NCBI RefSeq assembly: GCF_900107765.1 | Contig: NZ_FNQY01000004.1 | Coordinates: forward strand, 124,001 to 188,000 | Length of the DNA: 64,000 nucleotides | Direction: 5' to 3' | Source of the DNA: Arachidicoccus rhizosphaerae | GTDB lineage: Bacteria > Bacteroidota > Bacteroidia > Chitinophagales > Chitinophagaceae | Shown: piece after piece, positions 48,991 through 57,590 of the stretch | Position numbering within the stretch: position 1 is the first letter of the stretch | Layout: each line of letters starts with the position of its first letter | Made by a program: the position numbers and the translations under genes | The notes under the pieces: model-generated | Database searches by the model: none | What the model was told of the DNA's origin: nothing | Seen by the model: only the letters and a program-made list of their open reading frames with translations

Positions 48991-51258
48991 CTACATCGCT
49001 ACGTAATTTACAACATATTGCTGATCAGGCAGAATTTCTACTTTATATAGGCCATCCTGTATTTTCCTGATTGTGCCCTGAACAGTAGTTGGTGGCGTTT
49101 TACTCTGAATAATCAAAGTACCCACTCCGATAATACCACTACTTTTGACTGAAATCTTTTTTGCGTCACAATAAACCTGAATATCTCCATCTGCAGATGG
49201 CACGGTTCCTTTAATCCATTTCAGCCCTCCAAGCTGAGGCCGCACCTCATAAGTCTGATAGCCGGGACTGGTCGGTTTTACACCCAAATAATACTTTCCT
49301 AACAGATAAATTGGGCTTGCCCCCCAGGCATGGCACAAACTCTTACCAAAAGGCCTTCCATACATTGCATATTGGGCAGCCCCTTTGGCAGCCGGATCAT
49401 ATTGTTCCCAAAAACTGGTAGCTCCTCTGGCCAGCATTCCACCCCAATAGTTCCTCATTTCACCGGTCACAACATTTAATTTCCCGGCAGCGCAGAGCGC
49501 TTCTAACTCATAAAAACGCATATAGGGCGTATGTATGGCCTGTACCTGTTTATTCAGCAGCACATGACTTACTACCTCTTTTTGCTTTGCACTATCCAGA
49601 TAGCCTAACAACAAGGCAAACATATTCGTATATCTGAACACCTGTTCACCACTCCGGCCGCCTATATCACTATGAATAAAAGCATGCCGGTTCTGATCCC
49701 AGAATACATCAAAGAGTTTTCGGGTTAGTTCATTGGATAATTTACTGTACTCTGCTGCTCCTTTCAAATCATTTGAAACACGGGCACAAATGGCCATTGT
49801 TTTTAGACTTTGACAAAAAAGCAACTGTTCAAAGCTCAGGGCCCCCTGTTTTGTTAAATGGTCTGCCCAATCAATAAATACCCAGTCTCCTGGCAAACCT
49901 TCCATAAATCCGTCTTTATTCCTTCTGGACAGGCAATAATCCATCAGGGTAACCATCTTGGGATAAATTGTTCTGACCAGTGCCGAGTCCCCCGTATATT
50001 CAAAATAGTCCTTAACTCCCATAAACCAATAGAAGCTATAATCCATAATAGTATTAATATGACTGGTAACCGGGTCTTTCCCTCTTAACGCATAAAGCGT
50101 TCTTTTAACCGTTGGCTGATCAAAGAATAAGTAATAATTCATCAGATAACTCTGATAGGCATCTCCGGACCAGATCCAACGGTCCCTTTTAATCCCATCT
50201 ATAAAGAATTCACGGGTATTTAAGTGTAAAGTATAATTAGCTACCTGCCAGATTTTATTAATCAAAGTATCTGAACAGCTAAATGAGCCTCTGGTTGTAA
50301 CAGGCGCATATTCATAAAGCATGTCTGCATCATCTATGCTTAACCCTTTTGGGGTTGAAATCTGAACATAGCGAAAAGCCTTTGTTGAAGCCGTCATGGT
50401 ATCAAAACCGGAAACGGCATGTTGCAGCATTATCGTGTCCAATGTCTCGCAACTGTCCCTAGAGAGCGCTTCCTCTCTGGACTCCCCATAATACATTCGT
50501 ACCACCCCTTTACCGGTAATATTTTTAAGCCGGACATAACCAAAAGTCTCCTGGCCAAAATCAAGCAGTATGGATCCGTCTGGCAAAAATTCTTTTTTTA
50601 CGGCCTGCTTTTGTTTTGTCCTAAGATGAAACTGCGAAGGCTTCTGCAATGCACTATTAAAATTCCAATAACCTACTGACTGATAGATAGTACCGGATTT
50701 GTCGGACGCTTTTCCGGAGGCATCAATCCATTCCTTATCTTCAAAAGTCACCTTCCAGCTGCTGTCTGACTTCACGTCGTCGCCACTGACAAAAACTGCA
50801 GGCACATTTGCCTGATTAAACACCTTTAGACTCAGGCGGTGCTTTCCCGAGGGCATGACAATATTCTCCGGACTCCCTGTCAGCGCCTTGCCGTCTATTT
50901 TAATATTAAATCTTCCTTCAGCGGCAATACGAACCCTTTCGGGCGCCTTCAGTTCAAAATCCTTATGAAATTCCACCAACACATAATGACTGTCCATTTT
51001 CCAGAAAACGGGCAAAAATGACCCTCTTTCGGTGCGCCGATTCTGCATTTTATTGGCCAGCCAGATAGCGTAATCACCAGGATACCAAATCCAGGTCGCC
51101 TCTCCAGCCCTTACACCGGCCGTTGATCCGGGAAAGTTTCCCTGGGAAAATAATGCCGACTGCCATAGCATGATCATCAAAAGCGTTAAAATAACGGCTT
51201 TTAATGCCTTTGCCACATTTGAATATCTACAAGTCAAAGAGGACTGATTCATAAACAA
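48991..51258 (-). CDS. GH78-like alpha-L-rhamnosidase, short form
   Basis: A 755-residue exported protein (signal peptide with core about residues 20-35, end near LFSQ). It has beta-sandwich domains in the first 330 residues and an (alpha/alpha)6 barrel with FFIDGIKRDRWIWSGDAYQSYLMNYY in pieces; Asp359 and Asp368 in the KRDRWIWSGD motif are the expected acidic catalytic positions. Further signatures are GDWVFIDWAD and SFWEQYDP. The size and motif resemble the RG-II rhamnosidase BT1001 type of Bacteroides thetaiotaomicron (resemblance judged from memory). The gene starts 3 bases after the stop of the SSS symporter gene, indicating tight coupling. Confidence 0.87.
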   Translation of the reverse strand: MFMNQSSLTCRYSNVAKALKAVILTLLMIMLWQSALFSQGNFPGSTAGVRAGEATWIWYPGDYAIWLANKMQNRRTERGSFLPVFWKMDSHYVLVEFHKDFELKAPERVRIAAEGRFNIKIDGKALTGSPENIVMPSGKHRLSLKVFNQANVPAVFVSGDDVKSDSSWKVTFEDKEWIDASGKASDKSGTIYQSVGYWNFNSALQKPSQFHLRTKQKQAVKKEFLPDGSILLDFGQETFGYVRLKNITGKGVVRMYYGESREEALSRDSCETLDTIMLQHAVSGFDTMTASTKAFRYVQISTPKGLSIDDADMLYEYAPVTTRGSFSCSDTLINKIWQVANYTLHLNTREFFIDGIKRDRWIWSGDAYQSYLMNYYLFFDQPTVKRTLYALRGKDPVTSHINTIMDYSFYWFMGVKDYFEYTGDSALVRTIYPKMVTLMDYCLSRRNKDGFMEGLPGDWVFIDWADHLTKQGALSFEQLLFCQSLKTMAICARVSNDLKGAAEYSKLSNELTRKLFDVFWDQNRHAFIHSDIGGRSGEQVFRYTNMFALLLGYLDSAKQKEVVSHVLLNKQVQAIHTPYMRFYELEALCAAGKLNVVTGEMRNYWGGMLARGATSFWEQYDPAAKGAAQYAMYGRPFGKSLCHAWGASPIYLLGKYYLGVKPTSPGYQTYEVRPQLGGLKWIKGTVPSADGDIQVYCDAKKISVKSSGIIGVGTLIIQSKTPPTTVQGTIRKIQDGLYKVEILPDQQYVVNYVAM

Positions 51259-51261
51259 CTT

Positions 51262-52854
51262 TTAATGTCCGTTAAAATATAAATACAGGGCCAGCATCAC
51301 CAAAGACAAAGCCACCCAACTGAAAATGACTTTCCCTCCGGGCTTTTTGTAAACAAAATCAAGCGCAGGCTGCCCCTCAAAAGTTTGCGCGTCCTTACTA
51401 CCGGCTTTGGAAACGATGAACAAAACGATCGATAAAATCAAAAATATATAAAAGGAAAGTAACAAAAAATGCGGCCACCAGGCATTTTGCTTTGCCGGAA
51501 AAACCCACAAATACAGCACCCCTACCAGCACACTGAAGCCGGTGCCGTAAGTCAGAACGATATTAACGGCTCTTGCAGTTGTTCTGCGCCATAAGATACC
51601 AAATAGGAATACCACAGACATGGGAGGAGCTAAAAAGCCGAGGATCGATTGAAAAACATCAAATAAGTTCAATCCTTTTATCGAATTGATGGCAAGGGCT
51701 ATGATGACAGACAGGGCTGCACTTGCGACGGTTACCCAACGGCCGATTCTAATTATATCTTTATTAGAGGCTGCTGGCTGGTACTTTTTTATAAAGATAT
51801 CCATCGTAAAAACCGTACTGACTGAATTTAAGGAAGATCCTATATTAGAAACAAGAGCAGCAATTAGCACTACTATAATTAACCCTTTCATTCCGGCAGG
51901 AAACAACTGGGTGACCATCACCAGATAAGCCTCGTCCGGATTTTTCATGTGCGGGTATAAAATAAAGCACAAAATTCCGGGTAATATAAACAATGGAACA
52001 TCCAGAATTTTAAGCCAACCAATAAAATTAGCGCCCAATTGTCCTTGTTCCAGACTTTTAGCACCCAGAACAGACTGAACCATAGACTGTTCCGTACACC
52101 AAAACCAGATTCCCATCACCGGGTATCCTAAAATAATAGCCGGCCAGGGATAGGACTGATCCTTTGCAGGCAATAGTAGGTTCCAATAATGTCCCGGTGT
52201 CTTCTCAAACAACTGGCTTATCCCGCCTATCTTTTGAATTCCAAGCCAAACAAGCAGCAAGGAGACCGCAATCAGTAAGATCATCTGAAACATATTGGTC
52301 AGCGCAATAGCCTTTAACCCGCCGGAAGCAGCAAAAAATGTCGCCAGTAATATCATGGCCAGCACAGATTGCCACATGGGAATATTCAGCAATTGCTGAA
52401 CCAGAATACCTCCGGCAAACAGACCTAAGGAGAGCCAGGAAATAAGTATGGTAATTAACGTATACCAGGCCAGTATATTTCTGGTTTTGGGACCAAAATG
52501 AAGTCCCATATATTCCGGCAGGGTCGAAACTTTTGCACCCAGATATCTGGGTGCAAAAAAAAGCGCCAGAAGTCCGATAAATACAAAGGCATACCACGCG
52601 AAATTCCCTGCGACAATACCTGTTGAATACCCGATACTGGCAGAAGCAATCAGCATGGAAGGGCCGACATTCGTCCCCCACATATTCAGGCCTATACTTG
52701 ACCAGCCTAAAGTATGCTGCGCCAGAAACAGATTTTCATCCTGCTTTCTTTTCTTTACAAAAGAGATATAATAGCCCAGGCCAAAGAGTATCACCAGATA
52801 CACAATGACAATCAAAAAATCGACTGGTTGTAAAGAATTATATATACCGTTCAT
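51262..52854 (-). CDS. SSS (SGLT-like) sodium/solute symporter
   Basis: A 530-residue inner-membrane symporter of the SSS family with about 13-14 helices. I start it at the ATG at 52852-52854 (MNGIYNSLQPVDFLIVIVYLV); a longer frame from 52926 overlaps the preceding gene and is not needed. Signatures: GRSLGWSSIG-like HTLGWSSIGLNMWGTNVGPSMLIASASIGYSTG in pieces, LPEYMGLHFGPKTRN, and ALVSNIGSSLNSVSTVFTMDI near the sodium-site helix. It imports a monosaccharide or sugar acid with Na+. Being inside the CAZyme operon, it is the inner-membrane uptake route for a released product. Confidence 0.92.
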   Translation of the reverse strand: MNGIYNSLQPVDFLIVIVYLVILFGLGYYISFVKKRKQDENLFLAQHTLGWSSIGLNMWGTNVGPSMLIASASIGYSTGIVAGNFAWYAFVFIGLLALFFAPRYLGAKVSTLPEYMGLHFGPKTRNILAWYTLITILISWLSLGLFAGGILVQQLLNIPMWQSVLAMILLATFFAASGGLKAIALTNMFQMILLIAVSLLLVWLGIQKIGGISQLFEKTPGHYWNLLLPAKDQSYPWPAIILGYPVMGIWFWCTEQSMVQSVLGAKSLEQGQLGANFIGWLKILDVPLFILPGILCFILYPHMKNPDEAYLVMVTQLFPAGMKGLIIVVLIAALVSNIGSSLNSVSTVFTMDIFIKKYQPAASNKDIIRIGRWVTVASAALSVIIALAINSIKGLNLFDVFQSILGFLAPPMSVVFLFGILWRRTTARAVNIVLTYGTGFSVLVGVLYLWVFPAKQNAWWPHFLLLSFYIFLILSIVLFIVSKAGSKDAQTFEGQPALDFVYKKPGGKVIFSWVALSLVMLALYLYFNGH

Positions 52855-52885
52855 ATTCAGGAATTTGTCAATTAAAATACTGGCA

Positions 52886-53986
52886 TCAGAGCGACGGAAG
52901 ACCAAAGCCTTCCAATAAAGGATCAATCATTACTGGCTGACCTGTTTTCAATGACATATCCATGGCCTGTAAGACAGCCACCGTTCCGATGCCTTCACGA
53001 ATATCCGGATAGGCGGGCTTATCCGACAAAATAGCTTCCGCCACATATTCCATATAATTCTGGTATTCTCCTGCATGATGACTTTTGCCTTCAAACCTGA
53101 AATAATGCTTCAGCTTATGCTCCCATGTCTGAACTATTTCCTCTCCCTCCTTATTAGTAATAGCGTAACGCAAATCCATATAATCACCCTGACTGCACCC
53201 CATTGTCCCGCGAAGAATACAGCTCATTTCACTGTCGCGGACAACAGGCTGGACCGGCCCTGTATAACAACCGCTAACCCGGGCGACCCGGCCATCTTTG
53301 GACTTAAAAATAAAATGCATGGTATCTTCATGGTGCAATCCACCAGCCCTTCCATTGGAACTCAGCATCCCATACCCCATAACCGATTCCAGATGAGGTA
53401 AATACCACCTGATAAAATCAACCGGATGACTCAAGCCTCCATATAACCATTTAAAAGAGCTTTCCAGTGCCCATGGCTTTTCCAAAAACCATCTGTGATC
53501 TGCATGATAGTAAGCTTCTATGGTGATCAGGTCCCCGATTGCGCCCTTTTCAAAATCCTGTCGCTGCTTGCGCATCGGTTCAAAAAAACGAGAACTCTGA
53601 CCGACAAAGCAACGCAGCCCCGTCTTACGTCCAAGTTCCAGCAAACCGGCCGCATCCGCTAAATCATCAATGAATGGCTTTGTGCAGATAACATGCTTGC
53701 CGGCTTCCAGGGCCTGCTTCACATGTTTTGCATGTAAGTGATCCGGTGTATAGATAGCGATAATATCCAAATCAGCATGGTTTAACAGGTCTTCATACTT
53801 TGTCGTATACGCGTGAAAGCCAAATTCTTCCGCTCGTCTTCTGCACATATCTTCATTCAGATCACATACCAATAGCAAATTTAGTAAGGGGCTATTTAAA
53901 GCTGCGGACATAGCACTTCGTCCCTCTCCCAGTCCCAGAATGCCAATATTTAATTTTTTTTGTCCCATTTTTTTATAATTAATCAT
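52886..53986 (-). CDS. Gfo/Idh/MocA-family oxidoreductase in the CAZyme operon
   Basis: A 366-residue NAD(P)-dependent oxidoreductase without a signal peptide. The Rossmann motif is LNIGILGLGEGRSAM (residues 12-26). The EKP motif is TKP (T102, K103, P104), with lysine kept. GLSHPVDFIRWYLP has the usual H-x-x-D, and the DHRWFLEKPWALE and SHHAGEYQNYMEYV stretches are typical of a Bacteroidota branch. The start ATG overlaps the stop of the beta-helix gene by 8 bases, showing translational coupling; an ATG at residue 7 is possible. It may oxidise the sugar brought in by the neighbouring symporter. Some members of this superfamily are NAD-dependent glycosidases, so that cannot be excluded. Confidence 0.88.
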   Translation of the reverse strand: MINYKKMGQKKLNIGILGLGEGRSAMSAALNSPLLNLLLVCDLNEDMCRRRAEEFGFHAYTTKYEDLLNHADLDIIAIYTPDHLHAKHVKQALEAGKHVICTKPFIDDLADAAGLLELGRKTGLRCFVGQSSRFFEPMRKQRQDFEKGAIGDLITIEAYYHADHRWFLEKPWALESSFKWLYGGLSHPVDFIRWYLPHLESVMGYGMLSSNGRAGGLHHEDTMHFIFKSKDGRVARVSGCYTGPVQPVVRDSEMSCILRGTMGCSQGDYMDLRYAITNKEGEEIVQTWEHKLKHYFRFEGKSHHAGEYQNYMEYVAEAILSDKPAYPDIREGIGTVAVLQAMDMSLKTGQPVMIDPLLEGFGLPSL

Positions 53987-56039
53987 TATGAATCTTAGGT
54001 ATAGGCTGAATCGGCCAGCCGCTATCCTGTACTTTCCATTTCAGCAAATACTTAAACCCGGCTTCCAATCCTGCATTATTTTTAATTGAATCGGGTACAC
54101 CAGGACCATTATTCTCCCATGTATTTCCGGGACCATTTGAATTTTTCATCACTTTCAACGCCGGACACCAGTTATTTTTAATGGTAATAAACGAAGAACC
54201 TTCATCAAGATAGAAATAGAACCAGTGCTCGGGGTCATGAGGATAGGGCGCCTTGTATATGGAGTCTATATAGTTCCCTTCAATGAGGGTTCCGGGTTGA
54301 GCAGATAAGGTGTAAAGACCGCCCACATCATACATCCTTTTAGCATAATGAGTCACCTTATTATCAACAATCTTATTATTTGACAAAGCACTTATCTGTT
54401 TAGTCCAGCCCCAGCCAACACAAATACCGGAATAGGATACGTCTGAAACTTCATTATGCTCAATGCGTTCATCATGAACATATCCTGCACTTATCCCAAC
54501 GCAGCCCCAGTCTTCATTAGTTACATCTGTCACAAGATTATTACGAATGGTATCAAATCGGCAAACAGCATGCTGATCTGCCGGCTTATAGGGCAAATGC
54601 GTTTCAAAACCCTCAGGCGAATAAGTCCCGATCTGAATCCCGGTACCACCGATATCTTTAAACAGATTTCCTTCTACCAGCGTTTTTGCAGTGCCTTCTA
54701 ACAAATCAAGACCCGTAGAGGCCATATGCTGAAACCTGCAATTTTTAATAACCACATTCTGTGTATACTGTAACTCGACCGCTCCGGGAGGTCGCCCGAT
54801 CCATGCCTGATTCTCCAGTCCTGCTTTCTGTCTGGTACCGGGCTTTTTAAGTTTATAGGCTTCTAGCAGATACATTCCCGCCTGCAATGGGACATGGCCT
54901 TTTTGGGAAGGACGTAGCCAGGTCGAATAATTAAAGGCAAGCCCTGATAAATGAAAATCTGTTACAGACTGCATATCTGTTCCTTCAACTCTGATGATAC
55001 TGGTCAGGTAAGGAAATACTACCTTATCACGTGATAAATCTTCCCCGGGCCTTGGGATATAATACACTTTCTGTCTGGCTCTGTCCAGATACCACTCCCC
55101 CGCTGTATCCAGGAAGCTGGCAGCATTGGATAAATAAAAAGCTGAATTTCCCGTTTTTGCAGACATCCAGGGCGCCGGCCATGGATGTTCAGATTCTATT
55201 CGGGACTCTGGATTCAAAAAATAAAGTTCTACACTGTCAGCCTGGACCCTGGCAGATTTTATCCTGAGATTGGCAATTGCCCACCATTGATGAATCACCA
55301 TTTCCATACCTGCCACCTCCAAAGGATTAAAGTCAGCGGGTTTGGGAATCCAGCAGCTTTCGTCTTTATGGTTCCAATTTAAGATCCGTTGCATATTAAT
55401 ACCCTTACTCCCCCCGTTTTGTAACTCAGCCCTGACAGCCTTATGTCCACCTACCCAGAGCTGTCTGAAATTCAAATCTGCTCCATAGCCTTCTGGCAGT
55501 GCAGCAACATAAACTTCAGCTAACGCCCTGTGAGCCATTAAATCATATAGAGGATCGCTGCTGTCAATCTTATGCCACCCGGTTATTTCCCTGCCCCCGC
55601 TTATGGTAACATGCCCGGGATGCAGCGCTGCCATTATAGTAGGAGCCAGCGAAGTTCCACCATCCTCCGGTCTGATGACAACCGTCTGTTCCGGTTGATA
55701 GTCCCCGTCTTCCAACAATATCTGAACAGCTCTTTCAATACCATCAGCAGTCACATTCAACTTTAACCTACGCGCATCCCTGGCTTTGCGAACAGCAAAA
55801 CCGATCGTTTTTAAAGGCAATAGCTTCGTTCCGTCATTTGAATCGCTGCCCCGTGGTGACACATAGATCGTATAAGGCTCCCTTGCTAATTGTTTAGGTG
55901 ACTTTCCTGCATGCTGCCCGTAACAAAAATTAAAAAAAAGCAGCAATAGCACAAAACTCACCCCGCACAAACGACCTATACATAACCGTTGACGTCCTGT
56001 CACCCGCTGCAGCGATAAATCTGTAACAACTCTATTCAT
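53979..56039 (-). CDS. Right-handed parallel beta-helix protein, GH141-like
   Basis: A 686-residue exported protein starting at the ATG at 56037-56039 (an in-frame ATG 26 codons upstream would overlap the preceding gene). The signal core is FVLLLLFFNFCYG. The opening YTIYVSPRGSDSNDGTKLLPLKTIGFAVRKARDAR (seen in pieces) and later repeats such as NVVIKNCRFQHMASTGLDLLEG, IEHNEVSDVSYSGICVGWGW and LIEGNYIDSIYKAPYPHDPEHWFYFYLDEGSS mark a parallel beta-helix of the type seen in GH141. GH141 includes the RG-II alpha-L-fucosidase BT1002 and a xylanase; a lyase role is an alternative. The assignment is by pattern only. Confidence 0.75.
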   Translation of the reverse strand: MNRVVTDLSLQRVTGRQRLCIGRLCGVSFVLLLLFFNFCYGQHAGKSPKQLAREPYTIYVSPRGSDSNDGTKLLPLKTIGFAVRKARDARRLKLNVTADGIERAVQILLEDGDYQPEQTVVIRPEDGGTSLAPTIMAALHPGHVTISGGREITGWHKIDSSDPLYDLMAHRALAEVYVAALPEGYGADLNFRQLWVGGHKAVRAELQNGGSKGINMQRILNWNHKDESCWIPKPADFNPLEVAGMEMVIHQWWAIANLRIKSARVQADSVELYFLNPESRIESEHPWPAPWMSAKTGNSAFYLSNAASFLDTAGEWYLDRARQKVYYIPRPGEDLSRDKVVFPYLTSIIRVEGTDMQSVTDFHLSGLAFNYSTWLRPSQKGHVPLQAGMYLLEAYKLKKPGTRQKAGLENQAWIGRPPGAVELQYTQNVVIKNCRFQHMASTGLDLLEGTAKTLVEGNLFKDIGGTGIQIGTYSPEGFETHLPYKPADQHAVCRFDTIRNNLVTDVTNEDWGCVGISAGYVHDERIEHNEVSDVSYSGICVGWGWTKQISALSNNKIVDNKVTHYAKRMYDVGGLYTLSAQPGTLIEGNYIDSIYKAPYPHDPEHWFYFYLDEGSSFITIKNNWCPALKVMKNSNGPGNTWENNGPGVPDSIKNNAGLEAGFKYLLKWKVQDSGWPIQPIPKIHND

Positions 56040-56061
56040 ATCCCTCTTTTTATTCAAATAC

Positions 56062-57510
56062 TTATTTATTATTCCAGTCCGATTGTGCAGACCGCATAGC
56101 TGAGTTATAGACTTCAACTAATTGATCATAGCCTTTTATTGCATCCTTTGGCAAATATTGTCCGTGATCCCCAAAGGTGTATAATGCTTCTTTAGGTTCA
56201 ATATGAACAAAGGATTCATCAATATGGTTTTCTTTATTTAGTATTCTATCTATTGGCAAATGAAAATATTTGCTTACAAATCGGTAGAGTGCGGTACGTT
56301 TGGAAGGTCCGAAATCATGAGATTCCTTGGGTAAATGAACATTGACCACGTTGTTTTCAGCACCGTAATAACTATAGACCCTTTGCAGATATGGAAAATC
56401 ATGCTCTGGCATGTGCTGTGTCCAGTCATGGCCATCTGAAATTAATAACTGAGGATTAGGAGCCGCCATAGCCGCTAATTCCACATTATCCGTCCCACCG
56501 CCACACTCATGAATCCCCCTGCCACTCTCACAAGGACACCCGCCATAAAAATAGGAAGAAACGGAAACTACCGGAGCACTCAGTTTAATGCGGGCATCCA
56601 TCGCCGCTATCAGCACGGTATGACTCCCGCCCCCGGAGCCACCGCTAATCCCTATTCTGGAAGTATCTACCTGTTTCAGAGATGTCACATAATCCAATAG
56701 CCTGATGGCTCCTAACGTCTGGACCGTTATCGATAAACTTTTTCTATGATCTTCTCCATTAAACTGCAATAAGGACTCCCCCCAGGCAAATAAATCATAA
56801 CTGATCGCCATTGCGCCTAATTTAGCAAGCGTGGCACACCTGATCTGACAATCTTTCCGATATCGCTGATCTGTCCAGTGCCCATCCGGACTCAACATAA
56901 CCGCAATTTTGCCTTTTACTTTCAATGGTTGATAAATAGAACCATTCAAATATAGCCCCGGTAAAATTTCAAGGGCGAAATTCTGTACCTGGTAATCAGC
57001 ATATTTCCTTTCCGGGGTAAGCATCACAGGTTTATCTGGCCTTGCGGGCATGGGAAACAAACCAACGGCTGCATAGAGTTCGGTTCGGATGGAATCTTTA
57101 CGTGCTTCCCAACTCTGTTTATCGTGATATTGACCTGCGATCGCATCGAGCGTTGCCCAGCCTTCTTTAACGGGCCACCTATAATATTCAAATGGTTTCA
57201 ATTCATATTTATGATCTCCGTCCGGATTTACTTTTAAATCTAAAGGCGTCAGCACATTTTCAAATGTCGCATCCAGGGAAGGCCTGAACCGCCAGAATGC
57301 ATAGGTCACCCATTTATCTTTAACTAAATCCGCCGCATATCTTATTTTCACATTAAATCTTGATTCAATCTGCTGGATCACTTCTTTTAAGGGCAGCTTA
57401 TACAGACTATCCGTATTTTGAAAGACATTGTCATATAAAGGCTTTTGCTGCTGTGCTTTAACACCGACACCTGCGAGCACCAATAGAATAGCAAGTAAGC
57501 TTGCTTTCAT
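56062..57510 (-). CDS. Exported esterase (CE19-like) with N-terminal STN-like domain
   Basis: A 482-residue protein starting at the ATG at 57508-57510 (signal peptide MKASLLAILLVLAGVGVKAQ). Residues about 38-105 (LPLKEVIQQIESRFNVKIRYAADLVKDKWVTYAF and following, seen in pieces) look like an STN/DUF4974-type small domain, as found in secretins, SusC proteins and FecR. Then comes an alpha/beta-hydrolase with nucleophile Ser289 in GISGGSGGGS, the probable acid in LLISDGHDW and His in SHDFG. Relatives are annotated as acetylxylan esterases; the RG-II pectin methylesterase family CE19 is a better contextual guess. It would remove acetyl or methyl esters that block side-chain glycosidases. The spacing is 22 bases to the beta-helix gene. 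Confidence 0.78.
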   Translation of the reverse strand: MKASLLAILLVLAGVGVKAQQQKPLYDNVFQNTDSLYKLPLKEVIQQIESRFNVKIRYAADLVKDKWVTYAFWRFRPSLDATFENVLTPLDLKVNPDGDHKYELKPFEYYRWPVKEGWATLDAIAGQYHDKQSWEARKDSIRTELYAAVGLFPMPARPDKPVMLTPERKYADYQVQNFALEILPGLYLNGSIYQPLKVKGKIAVMLSPDGHWTDQRYRKDCQIRCATLAKLGAMAISYDLFAWGESLLQFNGEDHRKSLSITVQTLGAIRLLDYVTSLKQVDTSRIGISGGSGGGSHTVLIAAMDARIKLSAPVVSVSSYFYGGCPCESGRGIHECGGGTDNVELAAMAAPNPQLLISDGHDWTQHMPEHDFPYLQRVYSYYGAENNVVNVHLPKESHDFGPSKRTALYRFVSKYFHLPIDRILNKENHIDESFVHIEPKEALYTFGDHGQYLPKDAIKGYDQLVEVYNSAMRSAQSDWNNK

Positions 57511-57590
57511 CTTTGATACCCTGAAAAGCTTCTGAATTAATTCAATCTGAAAATGAGTCATATTTCAAATTTTAGTAAAATCTATTAAAA

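Noticed and set aside
52854-52926. N-terminal extension of the SSS symporter from 52926
   Set aside because: The extra 24 residues overlap the preceding gene, lack conservation-like character, and the ATG at 52854 gives the normal family start.
53979-56039. Polysaccharide lyase for a pectin backbone
   Set aside because: The beta-helix repeats fit GH141-like proteins better, and no PL1, PL3 or PL9 motif was visible. I leave the lyase option as a minor alternative only.
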